A DNA stretch of 64,000 nucleotides, from contig NZ_JQKJ01000014.1 of the NCBI RefSeq assembly GCF_000745975.1, positions 55,613 to 119,612 on the forward strand, in the 5' to 3' direction. Position 1 is the first letter of the stretch. Every line of letters starts with the position of its first letter. Positions 34,969 to 44,135 of this stretch are shown here, in pieces. A model generated the notes under the pieces. The model did not search any database and was not told the DNA's origin. It was given only the letters and a program-made list of their open reading frames with translations. This DNA is from Desulfobacter vibrioformis DSM 8776. Its GTDB lineage: Bacteria > Desulfobacterota > Desulfobacteria > Desulfobacterales > Desulfobacteraceae. A program made the position numbers and the translations under genes.

Positions 34969-35934
34969 TTAGAGTGCTTCAATGGCTTCCTGGAGTGCAG
35001 GCATGAACTCCAGGATATCTTCCACGATACCGACATCGGCAACCTGGAAAATTGGTGCTTTGGGATTCTTGTTCACGGCAACGATAAAGGGATTTCCCTT
35101 GATGCCGCCCATGTGCTGGAAGGAACCGGAAATACCCATGGCCATGTAGACTTTGGGTTTAACGGTCTGCCCGGAGGTGCCGACCTGACGGGATTTTTCA
35201 AGCCATTTGGCGTCAACAATGGGACGAGAGCAGGAAACCACAGCCCCCATGGCGTCAGCCAGTTCCTGGGCAATTTCAATATTGTCTTCATCTTCAATAC
35301 CACGGCCAATGGAAACCAGAACATCGGATTTGGTGATATCCACTTCGCCAACTTCGGCTTCAACCACTTCCAGGAAGGTTCTTTTAGCGGAAAGATCGCC
35401 GGCATCACCGGATTTGTCAACCACGGCACCGGAAGCACTGCCATCAACCGGCGCAAATGTGCCCGGACGGATAGTGAGAACAGCGCCTGCAGAAGCATCA
35501 CAGGTCACATGGGTGGAAACAGCGCCGCCCAGTTCCTGGCGGACAATCTTCAGGGTGGAACCGTCCATCCCCTCGAAATCAACAACATCAGCAGCATAGG
35601 CTGACTCCAATTTAATGGACAGGCCAGGGGCCAGGTCCATGCCAAAGGTATCATGGGCCACCAGAACAATGGCGCCGGCCGGAATGATATTGGTCAGGGC
35701 TTTTCTCACGACCTCAGCATTGGGATAAGCCATGGCGGCATTGTCAATTTTAATGACTTCAGAGTAAACTTTGGTCAGTTCGCCGGCGACCTTATCAAGG
35801 TCAGCACCGGAACCTGTGACAACAGCGGTGACAGATGCACCGGCATCAATCTTTTTTGCAGCGCCCGGGAATTCCAGGGCCACATCTTCGGCCACCCCGT
35901 TTTTAAATGGAACATATGCAAAAATCTGTGTCAT
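34969..35934 (-). CDS. etfA: Electron transfer flavoprotein alpha subunit
   Basis: A 321-residue FAD-binding ETF subunit, accepting electrons from acyl-CoA dehydrogenases. The C-terminal FAD domain shows SCSRPIVDAKWLEKSRQVG, GQTVKPKVYMAMGISG and FIVAVNKNPKAPIFQVADVG. The ATG at 35934 is favoured because AGGAGGT lies 8 bases upstream; the TTG two codons before is weaker. It begins directly after the etfB stop. With the Fe-S oxidoreductase it forms the route from beta-oxidation to menaquinone. Confidence 0.93.
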   Translation of the reverse strand: MTQIFAYVPFKNGVAEDVALEFPGAAKKIDAGASVTAVVTGSGADLDKVAGELTKVYSEVIKIDNAAMAYPNAEVVRKALTNIIPAGAIVLVAHDTFGMDLAPGLSIKLESAYAADVVDFEGMDGSTLKIVRQELGGAVSTHVTCDASAGAVLTIRPGTFAPVDGSASGAVVDKSGDAGDLSAKRTFLEVVEAEVGEVDITKSDVLVSIGRGIEDEDNIEIAQELADAMGAVVSCSRPIVDAKWLEKSRQVGTSGQTVKPKVYMAMGISGSFQHMGGIKGNPFIVAVNKNPKAPIFQVADVGIVEDILEFMPALQEAIEAL

Positions 35935-35936
35935 GA

Positions 35937-36722
35937 TCAAAGACCTCCTTTGGCTTTCAGCTTCTCAATCAGTTTTTCAACAATTTCATCGGTGGAACCT
36001 TCAAGCATTTCAGCACCATCGCCCAGATCAGGTACAAAATAATCCACACGTTTAATCTTTGCGCCCGCCTCACCCACGCTGCCGGCATCCAGACCAAGGT
36101 CACCGGCACCTTTGACAGGGATATCAACACTGGCCACCTTACGGATGCCACGGATACCCACATAACGGGGTTCGTTAATGCCGGTCTGAATGGAAAGCAC
36201 GCAGGGCAGCTCAATTTCATTCATTTCCTGGTTGCCGCCTTCGATTTCCCGGCCCACTTTAATTTTTCCATCAGCCGGTTCAATCTTGTTCACCAGAGAA
36301 GCATAGGGGTAGTCCAGCATGGCTGCAAGCATGCCGCCAATCTGCCCCGCGCCTTCATCGGCCTGGGCACCGGTAAGAATCAGATCATAATTGCCTTTTT
36401 CAACTTCAGCTTTGAGAATGGTCGCAATACCTTTACCGTCAGATCCTTCAAAGGCTTCATCAGAAAGAAGAACGCCGTTATTGGCGCCCATGGCCATTTC
36501 ACGTCGCAGAACTTCTTCAGCCTCGTCATCCCCCACAGTTACGACAGTTATGCTGCCGCCCAGGTTATCCACGATCTGAATAGCCTCTTCAACGGCATAG
36601 TTATCCCACTCGTTCACAGAATAAACCAGATCATCACGATCCAGATCATTTCCTTCGGAATTGAGTTCAAATTCGTTCTCAGCAGTATCTGGAACGCGTT
36701 TGACGCACACCAAAATTTCCAT
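35937..36722 (-). CDS. etfB: Electron transfer flavoprotein beta subunit
   Basis: A 261-residue ETF beta subunit that binds AMP in the non-bifurcating type. Signatures are MEILVCVKRVPDTAENEF at the N-terminus, VNEWDNYAVEEAIQI, and LILTGAQADEGAGQIGGMLA. AAGGAGGAAATA precedes the ATG. It is between the Fe-S oxidoreductase and etfA in one minus-strand operon. The EMO context suggests simple transfer to quinone and not bifurcation. Confidence 0.93.
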   Translation of the reverse strand: MEILVCVKRVPDTAENEFELNSEGNDLDRDDLVYSVNEWDNYAVEEAIQIVDNLGGSITVVTVGDDEAEEVLRREMAMGANNGVLLSDEAFEGSDGKGIATILKAEVEKGNYDLILTGAQADEGAGQIGGMLAAMLDYPYASLVNKIEPADGKIKVGREIEGGNQEMNEIELPCVLSIQTGINEPRYVGIRGIRKVASVDIPVKGAGDLGLDAGSVGEAGAKIKRVDYFVPDLGDGAEMLEGSTDEIVEKLIEKLKAKGGL

Positions 36723-36813
36723 TATTTCCTCCTTAAGCTTATTTTTTCGGGGGTCTGCCGGACTTATGGCTTATAGAACCAAACTCCGGCAGACAACTCA
36801 TGTTACGCGTTGG

Positions 36814-38889
36814 TTATGCTAAATGTTCCTCAATGAGTTGCGTGAAATCAATGGCCTCTATCTCACCCTCTTTCCCGGCCACCTTGATGGCATCCTGGAT
36901 ATTCACCAGACAGAAAGGACAGGCCGTGACAATGACATTGGCCCCGGCTTCCGCTGCCATATTTACCCTGAGAACACCCATGCGGGTCTCTTCCTCGGGC
37001 TCATAAAACAACATCAGGCCACCGCCCCCGCAGCAGAAGGAGCGGTCACGGCTCTTTTCCAGTTCCACCCGTGTCAGGCCGGCAATGGCATCCATTGCCT
37101 GTCTCGGGGATTCATAAATACTGTTGTGGCGCCCCAGATAACAGGGATCATGGTACACATATACTTTATTCCGGTTTTTACACCGTTTCATCATCAGGTC
37201 ACCGGATTTAATCTTTTCAGCCACGATTTCACTGATGTGTTTCACAGGGGGCAGGCCCTTGTAGTCGTTTTTCAAAGCATTCAGGGCATGGGGGTCGGCC
37301 GTGACAATCTGTCTGACACCGGCCCCAAGAATAGCTTCGGTATTCTGGGCTTTAAGATCCTGGTAAAGCATCTCTTCACCAAATCTAAGCACCTCGTTGC
37401 CGCTGTCTTTTTCGTCTTTGCCCAGGATGCCGAAATCCACCCCTGCCTTTTCAAGGATGATGGCGGTCCTGCGGGCAATGTCCTGGATATTGTCGTCATA
37501 GGAGGTAATGCTGTCCACAAAATATAGCGTATCTGCACTCTCCTGGCTCAGATCTTTGACCGTATGGGTTTGGGCAAAGTCTTTTTCCTGGGCCCAGTCC
37601 GCACGCTTCTTCTCCATTTTACCATAGGGGTTGCCGCGTTTTTCCAGGGCCTTAAGGGGTTTTTGCAGGGACTGGGGTACCATGCCCTCATCCACCATGC
37701 CACGGCGCAAGTCAACCATCTTGTCAATATATTCGATCCCCAGGGGACATTCCTGTTCACAGGCACCGCAGGTGGTGCAGGACCAGATCTCATCCTCTGT
37801 ATAAATGTCTTCCACCAGCAGCTTGTCAGATTTATAAATAATTCCGGATTTAATGGGATAGTTTTTAAAGATAAGATCCCTGGCCTTGATGGTGATAAAC
37901 CGCGGGGACAAGGGACGGCCGGCTGCGTTGGCCGGACACTGGTCGGAACAGCGGCCGCAGTCTGCACAGGAATAGAAATCAAGCATCTGCTTCCAGGTGA
38001 AATCCTCAAATTTTTTAACGCCAAAGGATTCCAGGTTGTCCAGTTCCTCATCGGAGACCCCGTGTCTAACCGGCTTGATATTGCCTTTTTTCACGCGCAT
38101 GAAAAAGACGTTGAAAACAGAGGTGATGACGTGAAAATGTTTGCCCAGGGGCAAAAAGCACAGAAAAAAGAAAAAGGTGAAATCATGCACATAATACATA
38201 ATGATGTGCAGGCCCTGGAGGAATTCCAGGGATGCCAGCCTAAGTATCTTTGCAAAAAACCAGGCCAGGGAAAAAAATGCCGGGAAGTGGACATCACCAC
38301 CGGTGTTATAGGTGAAAGCAATGGCAGCAGCTTCAAACATGCTTTCTGAGATCATCAGGGTGGATATGAGTCCCAGAACAAAAACCGCTTCTGCGGTATG
38401 GTCATGACCATATTTTTCAGGCACTGCATAACGGGCAGGCTTTTTAATGCCCCGGCGGTAGGCCGCAATGATACAGGCCACAAGAACAGCGGTGGCTGCG
38501 TAATCTTTAATAACATTGTAAACAACACCCAGGGTACCGTCTAACCCGGGAAACACATATCCGGGAAACACGCCCATAATAACAAGGCTGATGGAACGGA
38601 TGGACAGAATTAAGAAACCTGCAAATATAATGATGTGCAGCACACCGGCCTGCATGTATCTGGGCTGGCGGATCTGCCCTAACCAGACAACGGCCAGATG
38701 TTTAATCCGCTTCGGAATATTGTTAAAACAATAATCCGGATTGGCCCGGACCAGAGGAGCGATTCTCCGTGCCATGATGTAGGTAAATAGCCCTACACCG
38801 ATAACCGGCAGAAGAAATGATAAAATCATTGTTGGAATAAAACCGAACAACAAATAGTGTGCCGGGGCTATGATCGTAGACATACTCAA
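36814..38889 (-). CDS. Membrane EtfAB:quinone oxidoreductase (Fe-S, CCG domain)
   Basis: A 691-residue protein. The N-terminal ~290 residues contain about six membrane helices of a NarI-like haem b domain with paired histidines (GVLHIIIFAGF, GLHIIMYYVHDF). Two ferredoxin-type motifs follow (CADCGRCSDQCPA, CTTCGACEQECPL), then two cysteine-rich CCG regions (YHDPCYLGRHN, DRSFCCGGGGLM, ACPFCLVNI) as in heterodisulfide reductase HdrD. This architecture matches the EtfAB:menaquinone oxidoreductase (EMO) described in strictly anaerobic bacteria. It starts the operon with etfBA; GGAGGT stands before its ATG. Confidence 0.9.
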   Translation of the reverse strand: MSMSTIIAPAHYLLFGFIPTMILSFLLPVIGVGLFTYIMARRIAPLVRANPDYCFNNIPKRIKHLAVVWLGQIRQPRYMQAGVLHIIIFAGFLILSIRSISLVIMGVFPGYVFPGLDGTLGVVYNVIKDYAATAVLVACIIAAYRRGIKKPARYAVPEKYGHDHTAEAVFVLGLISTLMISESMFEAAAIAFTYNTGGDVHFPAFFSLAWFFAKILRLASLEFLQGLHIIMYYVHDFTFFFFLCFLPLGKHFHVITSVFNVFFMRVKKGNIKPVRHGVSDEELDNLESFGVKKFEDFTWKQMLDFYSCADCGRCSDQCPANAAGRPLSPRFITIKARDLIFKNYPIKSGIIYKSDKLLVEDIYTEDEIWSCTTCGACEQECPLGIEYIDKMVDLRRGMVDEGMVPQSLQKPLKALEKRGNPYGKMEKKRADWAQEKDFAQTHTVKDLSQESADTLYFVDSITSYDDNIQDIARRTAIILEKAGVDFGILGKDEKDSGNEVLRFGEEMLYQDLKAQNTEAILGAGVRQIVTADPHALNALKNDYKGLPPVKHISEIVAEKIKSGDLMMKRCKNRNKVYVYHDPCYLGRHNSIYESPRQAMDAIAGLTRVELEKSRDRSFCCGGGGLMLFYEPEEETRMGVLRVNMAAEAGANVIVTACPFCLVNIQDAIKVAGKEGEIEAIDFTQLIEEHLA

Positions 38890-39081
38890 CTTACCTCCAT
38901 AATTATATTTAACTTAGTGAATTCAGGCTCACTGTGCTTTAATAAACATCGACTTTGCCGTCAAGAAAAAAGCATAAATTTCAGCTCAACACAACTATCC
39001 CTCCCCAGAAATACCCGGAGGGGGAAATTTTGTTGAAATTCAGGGAGGGGAAAATCAGTACCGTGTCTGATAAGGATAGCG

Positions 39082-39666
39082 TCAGGCACCCCGGACGCCC
39101 GTCATATAAAGGTCAACCAGCGGATCTGCCATGGTCGTAAGATCGTAGCGCCCATGGGCACTGACCCAGGTGGAAATCACCCCTTCCACAGCCCCGAGGA
39201 TAAATCGTTTCACAAGCCCCACAAAAAGATCCTGGCGCATGGAACCCTCAATCTGGCCCTGCTCTATAATATCGGATAAAAGATCAAGGTACATCTTTGA
39301 GATATCCTTGACCTGGGACTCAATATCCCGAAGATATCTCACCTCTGATTGAAAGATAATTGCCATGTTTTTGTCATTTTGAAATTCCTGAAGATGGCAG
39401 CGGATAAGATTTCTCAGTTTACTTTCCGCATCGGTGCCATTGGCCACGGCAGCATTCATTTTTTCAAACACCACATCTGTTTTAAAGCTCAGGTATTGAT
39501 AAAGGATATCGTCTTTGTTCTTGAAATAAAGATATAAAGTGCCGTCCGCCACCCCTGCCCTGGCAGCGATCTGTGAAATGGTGGCTTTGTAAAACCCATG
39601 TTCCGCAAACACTGCGCCGGCGCTGTTTAAAATTTTATGATATTTCTCGGACTTACTTTTCTGCAA
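39082..39666 (-). CDS. TetR/AcrR-family regulator, FadR-like
   Basis: A 194-residue regulator with an N-terminal helix-turn-helix (KILNSAGAVFAEHGF, ISQIAARAGVADGTLYLYFK) and a helical ligand domain. The N-terminal half resembles the Bacillus FadR type that responds to long-chain acyl-CoA. It stands upstream of the EMO-etfBA operon in the same direction, separated by about 190 bases with GC-rich inverted repeats, so control of beta-oxidation electron transfer is likely. Confidence 0.85.
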   Translation of the reverse strand: MQKSKSEKYHKILNSAGAVFAEHGFYKATISQIAARAGVADGTLYLYFKNKDDILYQYLSFKTDVVFEKMNAAVANGTDAESKLRNLIRCHLQEFQNDKNMAIIFQSEVRYLRDIESQVKDISKMYLDLLSDIIEQGQIEGSMRQDLFVGLVKRFILGAVEGVISTWVSAHGRYDLTTMADPLVDLYMTGVRGA

Positions 39667-40058
39667 ATGTGTTCATCCTTTTCTTACCCAAATGAATAAC
39701 GGATCATCCATCTAACAATAAATCCGCGCAAGCTAACAATAGATTCGTATAAATGTCAAGCCTTGTAACAATTTTCAAAACAGAAGCTATTATGGCAACA
39801 TATCTTATACTTACAACATAGTAAAACATACAAATTTTATCATACCCGGATCAGTCTGTTTTTCACCCCCCTGAGAAAAATTATGAACATCCATTCATTT
39901 CAGTATTTCCCATACAATGGTCCACCGGGTAATTCTTTGGATAATTACGTTCATTTCTTTTATTGAACTTGATTTTAGGTTATTTTAATGTAAAAAATTT
40001 ATGCATCCTAAACATTCTTAACATGAAATATTTGACATATATACGGGAGGATTTCATC
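39667..40058. promoter_or_regulatory. Intergenic region with two 21-base-spaced direct repeats
   Basis: About 390 bases between the divergent TetR gene and aldolase gene. CTAACAATAAATCCG (39712-39726) and CTAACAATAGATTCG (39733-39747) are direct repeats with a 21-base period, two helical turns, 45-80 bases upstream of the regulator start. They are good candidates for a TetR-regulator operator. No RNA gene seen in the rest. Confidence 0.45.
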
Positions 40059-41345
40059 ATGACCCATCCACAATCCGAAGAATACCGCAAACTGCTTGAT
40101 TACGGCAGGCCCCCCAATGTGAAAAAGTGCTTCCCCAACTCAAACGCATTAATTGTCAGCGGGAAATATATTGACCGCGCCATGCTGGCCAAGGGCAGCT
40201 GCATGACCATTGCAGCCAACGGCAGAAACGCTTTTGTCATCAAAGGGACCCTTGCCGCAGCCCAGCGTGCCAATGCGGCAGTGATCATCGAAATTGCGCG
40301 CTCCGAAGGCGGCACCGGGGCCTATTGCGCCACCAGCCTTTGGAACATTGCAAGGCAGACCGATGCGTATATGAATGAAATGGGGATCACCATTCCCGTA
40401 GCCATACATGCAGACCATTTCGGAATCAAAAAACCCGAAGATATTACACCTGCAAAAACCGAAATCCGGTCGTTATTTGATGCCGGTATTACCTCCATTG
40501 CCATTGACGCATCCCACATGCCCGATGACCAGAACCTTTTGGCCAATATTGAATTAAACCCCTATGTACCTGAATGGGCAGGCCTTGAAACCGAAGTCGG
40601 TGAAATAAAAGGAATACATGGCCTTTCAACGCCTGAAGAAGCGCTGTTTCTTATCCAGGGTCTCAATGCCCACAGCATTTTTCCGGACTGGATCGCCCTG
40701 AACAACGGCACCACCCATGGCATTGAACAAAGCGATACAGGCATCAATGTCGCTTTGACTGCAAAAATCCATAAGACACTGGCCCCTTACGGAATTTCCG
40801 GTGCCCAGCACGGTACATCGGGGAACAATTCCGACCGGTTGCGCCGGATTGCCAAAGAGACAAGAACCACAAAGGCCAATGTTGCCACGGCCCTTCAGAT
40901 GATCTCCTGGGGGGTGAAGGTTAATGATTTCGGCAATGCCATCATGGATGAGTCAGGCAGGTTCATTAAAGAGACCGGCAAAGGGGTCACCCGGGGCACC
41001 TGGGAAAACATGTGCGCTTTTGCCGCAGCCAATGGCTGGCAAAAGGGGAACTTTAAAAAACTGAATCTTCCTTTTGAAAATATTCTGACAGCCCAGGATG
41101 CGCCTGTCCGGGAACGAATGGTCAAAGGCGTTGAAAACTTTGTGTTTACACTTCTCACGGAGGTTTTCAACGCCACAGACACCGCGGACCTGGTAAAAAG
41201 ACAAATTTTTGAAACCCAGTCACACATGCCTGGATTCAAAGCAAAGAGAATTGAACAAAAAAATGAATGGACCAGGGAAAGAATTATTGATAAAGCTTCC
41301 CGGATTATTACAGATAAAAGCCCTGAAGGAAATTTTGATGATTAA
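40059..41345 (+). CDS. Class II (zinc) fructose-bisphosphate aldolase-type enzyme
   Basis: A 428-residue class II aldolase. The first zinc/substrate motif is VAIHADHFGIK, the second region is AGITSIAIDASHMPDDQN followed by the ETEVGEIKG block, and AQHGTSGNNSDRLRR holds the later glycine-rich histidine motif with VNDFGNAIMDESG after it. GGGAGG eight bases before ATG 40059 decides the start. The reaction is cleavage or condensation of fructose-1,6-bisphosphate in glycolysis/gluconeogenesis; other ketose-bisphosphates are possible. The protein is longer than the 340-360-residue typical forms. Confidence 0.8.
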   Translation: MTHPQSEEYRKLLDYGRPPNVKKCFPNSNALIVSGKYIDRAMLAKGSCMTIAANGRNAFVIKGTLAAAQRANAAVIIEIARSEGGTGAYCATSLWNIARQTDAYMNEMGITIPVAIHADHFGIKKPEDITPAKTEIRSLFDAGITSIAIDASHMPDDQNLLANIELNPYVPEWAGLETEVGEIKGIHGLSTPEEALFLIQGLNAHSIFPDWIALNNGTTHGIEQSDTGINVALTAKIHKTLAPYGISGAQHGTSGNNSDRLRRIAKETRTTKANVATALQMISWGVKVNDFGNAIMDESGRFIKETGKGVTRGTWENMCAFAAANGWQKGNFKKLNLPFENILTAQDAPVRERMVKGVENFVFTLLTEVFNATDTADLVKRQIFETQSHMPGFKAKRIEQKNEWTRERIIDKASRIITDKSPEGNFDD

Positions 41346-41354
41346 AAATTTTTC

Positions 41355-41382
41355 TAAAGTTTTAATTTCACCATGCCGATAT
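41355..41382 (+). promoter_or_regulatory. Sigma-28 (FliA) type promoter
   Basis: TAAAGTTT, 12 bases, GCCGATAT: both boxes match the FliA consensus (TAAAGTTT / GCCGATAA) almost perfectly, with one extra base in the spacer. It lies 23 bases upstream of the DVU0524-like gene start, and so would drive flgM from a late flagellar promoter, as in other bacteria. Confidence 0.7.
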
Positions 41383-41404
41383 TGAGATTAAGGAGAAATT
41401 TAAA

Positions 41405-41839
41405 ATGCAGATCCCTTCATACCAAATACAAAATGTCTTGAAAGTGTATTCAAGGCAATTTAGCCAGGGCAAACTGCTGGGCAAGAATAAATTCAGCGAT
41501 GCCAACAAGGTTTCTGCGGATAGCGTCAGTATATCATCGGAAGGCAAGCGTCAGGCCATTATAGATAAGGTTGCAAGCAACATTGTTGACAAAATTATCA
41601 CCGAAGGCCCCAATGAAAACGATGAGGCCCAGATCACCGGTCAGATTGAAAAAGAGCTGGGGAAAGAAATTGATTTTAGCAAAGGCAGAAACCAATTCAC
41701 CTATACCTCGGTTGATGAAAATAATAATAAGGTCGTCCAGACCTTGTCCGTGGAGGATTCCAGAGTCATTGTTGAACGGATGACGGAGCTGGCGCGTCAG
41801 GTAGCGGATTCCAACATGGAATCCCAGGAGGGTGTTTAA
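41405..41839 (+). CDS. DVU0524-type FlgM-associated protein
   Basis: A 144-residue soluble protein found next to FlgM in deltaproteobacteria (DVU0524 family). The N-terminus MQIPSYQIQNVLKVYSRQ and the SVSISSEGKRQAIIDKVASN segment are typical. Its exact role is not established; a chaperone or export function for FlgM is possible. AAGGAGAAATTTAAA precedes the ATG and a sigma-28-like promoter stands upstream. Its TAA is followed one base later by the flgM ATG. Confidence 0.78.
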   Translation: MQIPSYQIQNVLKVYSRQFSQGKLLGKNKFSDANKVSADSVSISSEGKRQAIIDKVASNIVDKIITEGPNENDEAQITGQIEKELGKEIDFSKGRNQFTYTSVDENNNKVVQTLSVEDSRVIVERMTELARQVADSNMESQEGV

Positions 41840-41840
41840 T

Positions 41841-42143
41841 ATGAAAATTAATTCCACACAGCAGTATATCAATCAAAGTTACACTGCCAACAATACCGGT
41901 ACCACCGCCAGGACTTCGGCGGATAAGGGAAAACAATCTGAAGAGAAACTTTCAGACAGCATTAATTTGTCCTCCACCACCAGGGATCTTCAGAAAATAT
42001 CTGCCGCAGCTGCCCAGGAACCTGGGGATAGAGCCCAAAAGGTTGAAGGCCTCAAACAGCAGGTACAGTCCAACCAGTACACAGTGAATGCCGAGCAGAT
42101 AGCGGAAAAAATGATCGGCTCCATTATGAACGAAGTGGGTTAA
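41841..42143 (+). CDS. flgM: Anti-sigma-28 factor FlgM
   Basis: A 100-residue FlgM. The C-terminal sigma-binding region is visible in QVQSNQYTVNAEQIAEKMIG, preceded by a serine/threonine-rich, probably unfolded N-terminal half that includes DSINLSSTTRDLQ. FlgM holds FliA inactive until the hook is complete, then is exported. GGAGGGTG stands upstream of the ATG at 41841. A strong terminator follows. Confidence 0.88.
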   Translation: MKINSTQQYINQSYTANNTGTTARTSADKGKQSEEKLSDSINLSSTTRDLQKISAAAAQEPGDRAQKVEGLKQQVQSNQYTVNAEQIAEKMIGSIMNEVG

Positions 42144-42160
42144 CCAGGCGGCATCTTTTT

Positions 42161-42208
42161 CCCTCCTGCCCGACGCATTGAAGTGTTCAGGCAGGAGGGC
42201 TTTTATTT
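42161..42208 (+). terminator. Rho-independent terminator after flgM
   Basis: CCCTCCTGCC pairs perfectly with GGCAGGAGGG across a 19-base loop, then CTTTTATTT. It ends the DVU0524-flgM transcript. Confidence 0.85.
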
Positions 42209-42279
42209 CCATAGGATAACCACTTGATTTCTTAAATCAAATCACACTATTCTCAAACTATCGAAAGTTTGCAAACGGC

Positions 42280-42295
42280 TGGCATACTTGTTGCA
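42280..42295 (+). promoter_or_regulatory. Sigma-54 (RpoN) type promoter
   Basis: TGGCATACTTGTTGCA matches the -24/-12 consensus TGGCAC-N5-TTGCW with GG and GC at the required 12-base distance. It lies 30 bases before the ATG of the next gene, so RpoN and an enhancer-binding protein should control that gene. Confidence 0.7.
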
Positions 42296-42325
42296 AAAAT
42301 TCTTCCTTAAAAAAAGGAGGACAAT

Positions 42326-42781
42326 ATGACCCAGATTAACAACATCCAAGGTATCACCCAAATACTTGACAATCAGTCAACGCAGGTAGCCAAGACCCAT
42401 GGACAGGCACAAGGATTTGAATCCTTGCTCAATTCCGCACTGGAAAAAACACAGGAGTCCGAAGAAGGAACACAGATCAGCGAATTAGGTGAAATCCCTA
42501 CCTTAAATTTTGACATTCAAACCGTGTCTTCCATTGTTACGGATAAAACCGACAAACTGCTGAACAGCCTGGAAAGCTATGCATCCCAGCTTGATGATGC
42601 CAGTGTCTCTTTAAAGGACATTGAACCTGCGCTTGAAGAACTCAATGCAGACGCCGCATCTTTATTGGAAGAAACCTTGTCTTTAGGAGAAGATGATCAG
42701 GATCTCATAGATATTGCCACCAGCACGGCTGTTACTGCCAAAACCGAATATTTGAAATTCCAGAGAGGCGATTACTTGTAA
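42326..42781 (+). CDS. Hypothetical acidic protein under a sigma-54 promoter
   Basis: A 151-residue acidic, soluble protein with no signal peptide. The N-terminus MTQINNIQGITQILDNQ and glutamine-rich stretch QAQGFESLLNSALEKTQ look like flagellar rod/hook-associated or hook-length proteins, whose export signals are in such N-terminal regions. The rest is helical (DKTDKLLNSLESYASQLDDA). I do not recognise a family. It follows the flgM terminator and has its own promoter and a strong AAAGGAGGACAAT site, so a flagellar class II role is plausible. Confidence 0.6.
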   Translation: MTQINNIQGITQILDNQSTQVAKTHGQAQGFESLLNSALEKTQESEEGTQISELGEIPTLNFDIQTVSSIVTDKTDKLLNSLESYASQLDDASVSLKDIEPALEELNADAASLLEETLSLGEDDQDLIDIATSTAVTAKTEYLKFQRGDYL

Positions 42782-42794
42782 ACAGGAAAGGATG

Positions 42795-43589
42795 TCAGGC
42801 CTTTTTTTGTGCATACACCTGTTTGGCTTTCAGCCAGTGCTTCTCCTTTTCTTCGGAGGGCATCTGCTTTAAATCAAGGCCTTGTTTTTCAAGGGCAGCT
42901 TCCATAATTCTGAATCGCTGCTCAAATTTGGAAGTAGACCGGTACAGCGCTGTTTCCGGATGAAAACCGGCAAACCGTGCCACATTCACAAGGGAAAAAA
43001 GGATATCACCGAATTCAAGCATGGCATCATCCTGGTCCATGGAGAGTGCCGCATTAAATTCATGTATTTCCGAAACTGCCGTATCCAGCACTTGATTCAG
43101 GTTGTCCCACTCAAACCCGGCTTTTACTGCAGATTTGGAAACTTTTAAAGCCCGCAGCAGCCCCGGCATCCCGCCGGGCACATTGTCAAGGGCAGAGCGT
43201 CTTTCAGATATACCGGAACCGGCTTTCTCCCCAGCCTTAATCGCCTCCCATTGCTTATTCAACCCATCTTCGGATGTAATCCGGCTGTCACCATAAACAT
43301 GGGGGTGGCGACGAATCATTTTCTCAGCCACGGTATTGACCACGCGTTCAAATGAAAATCTGCCGGCGTCGGCATAAATTTCCATAATAAAAAGGATCTG
43401 GAAAAGAACGTCCCCAAGCTCCTCTATAATATTATCCTCATCATCTTTGACAATGGCTTCTTCCAGTTCATAAAGCTCTTCGGCCAGACACTTCCACATA
43501 CTAGACGGGGTCTGCTTCCTGTCCCAGGCACATCCGTTCTTCCCCCGAAGCCTTCGGATGATCTCAAGCAGGGGAATTATTGTTTCCAC
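42795..43589 (-). CDS. mazG: Nucleoside triphosphate pyrophosphohydrolase MazG
   Basis: A 264-residue two-domain MazG. The first domain has RRLRGKNGCAWDRKQT and ELYELEEAIVKDDEDNIIEELGDVLFQ with the EExxD metal motif; the second has the repeated EFGDILFSLVNVARF. It hydrolyses NTPs and dNTPs to monophosphate and pyrophosphate, cleaning aberrant nucleotides. The start is GTG and overlaps the end of cvpA by 13 bases, so the genes are coupled. Confidence 0.92.
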   Translation of the reverse strand: METIIPLLEIIRRLRGKNGCAWDRKQTPSSMWKCLAEELYELEEAIVKDDEDNIIEELGDVLFQILFIMEIYADAGRFSFERVVNTVAEKMIRRHPHVYGDSRITSEDGLNKQWEAIKAGEKAGSGISERRSALDNVPGGMPGLLRALKVSKSAVKAGFEWDNLNQVLDTAVSEIHEFNAALSMDQDDAMLEFGDILFSLVNVARFAGFHPETALYRSTSKFEQRFRIMEAALEKQGLDLKQMPSEEKEKHWLKAKQVYAQKKA

Positions 43590-44098
43590 GTCTCTTTTAA
43601 TCCTTCCAACTCTTTACTGAAATCCATTTTGATGTTCCGGGAAATAAACAGGGTCAGGGCATCAGCAACCCGGGCAAGGTAGGGGGCTGTGCGGGATGCA
43701 GCCACATGATTACTGCCGTTGGGCACAAAGCTTGTGATCATTATAAAAAGGACGGTTGTAATAAGTATGCCTTTGGCAGCCCCGAAGAGAATACCGAATG
43801 TTCTGTCCACCCAGCCTAAAAACACAATCTTCAGCAATTTGTGGATCAGGGCGCCCAGGAGCCCCACAGCAATGAGAATCAGACAGAACAATAGAAAAAA
43901 ACAAACAAGCTTTTGGATCTGCGGTGATGAAATCCATGAATCCATATAGGGCATCAACTGAAGATAATAGGTATTGGCCCCGTAGAAACCGGCCACAACG
44001 CCCACGATTCCGGAGATTTCCCGGACCAGGCCCTTAAATCCCCCCCGAATAAGGCAAAATCCCACAATGATCAATACGCCAAGGTCGAAAAAATTCAT
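43577..44098 (-). CDS. CvpA family membrane protein
   Basis: A 173-residue protein with four hydrophobic segments, starting MNFFDLGVLIIVGFCLIRGG, then FKGLVREISGIVGVVAGF and a GWVDRTFGILFGAAKGIL segment, which are hallmarks of CvpA (colicin V production accessory). The cellular role is poorly known, linked to envelope maintenance. It is the first gene of the cvpA-mazG pair. Confidence 0.82.
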   Translation of the reverse strand: MNFFDLGVLIIVGFCLIRGGFKGLVREISGIVGVVAGFYGANTYYLQLMPYMDSWISSPQIQKLVCFFLLFCLILIAVGLLGALIHKLLKIVFLGWVDRTFGILFGAAKGILITTVLFIMITSFVPNGSNHVAASRTAPYLARVADALTLFISRNIKMDFSKELEGLKETWKQ

Positions 44099-44135
44099 AG
44101 TTTACCTTAATTAAATTATCGCCTTTTAGGCGGAT

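Noticed and set aside
38990..39050. GC-rich repeats CCCTCC / GGAGGG between the TetR gene and EMO operon
   Set aside because: Stem can form but no proper T run on the relevant strand; could be an operator or weak terminator, not enough to call.
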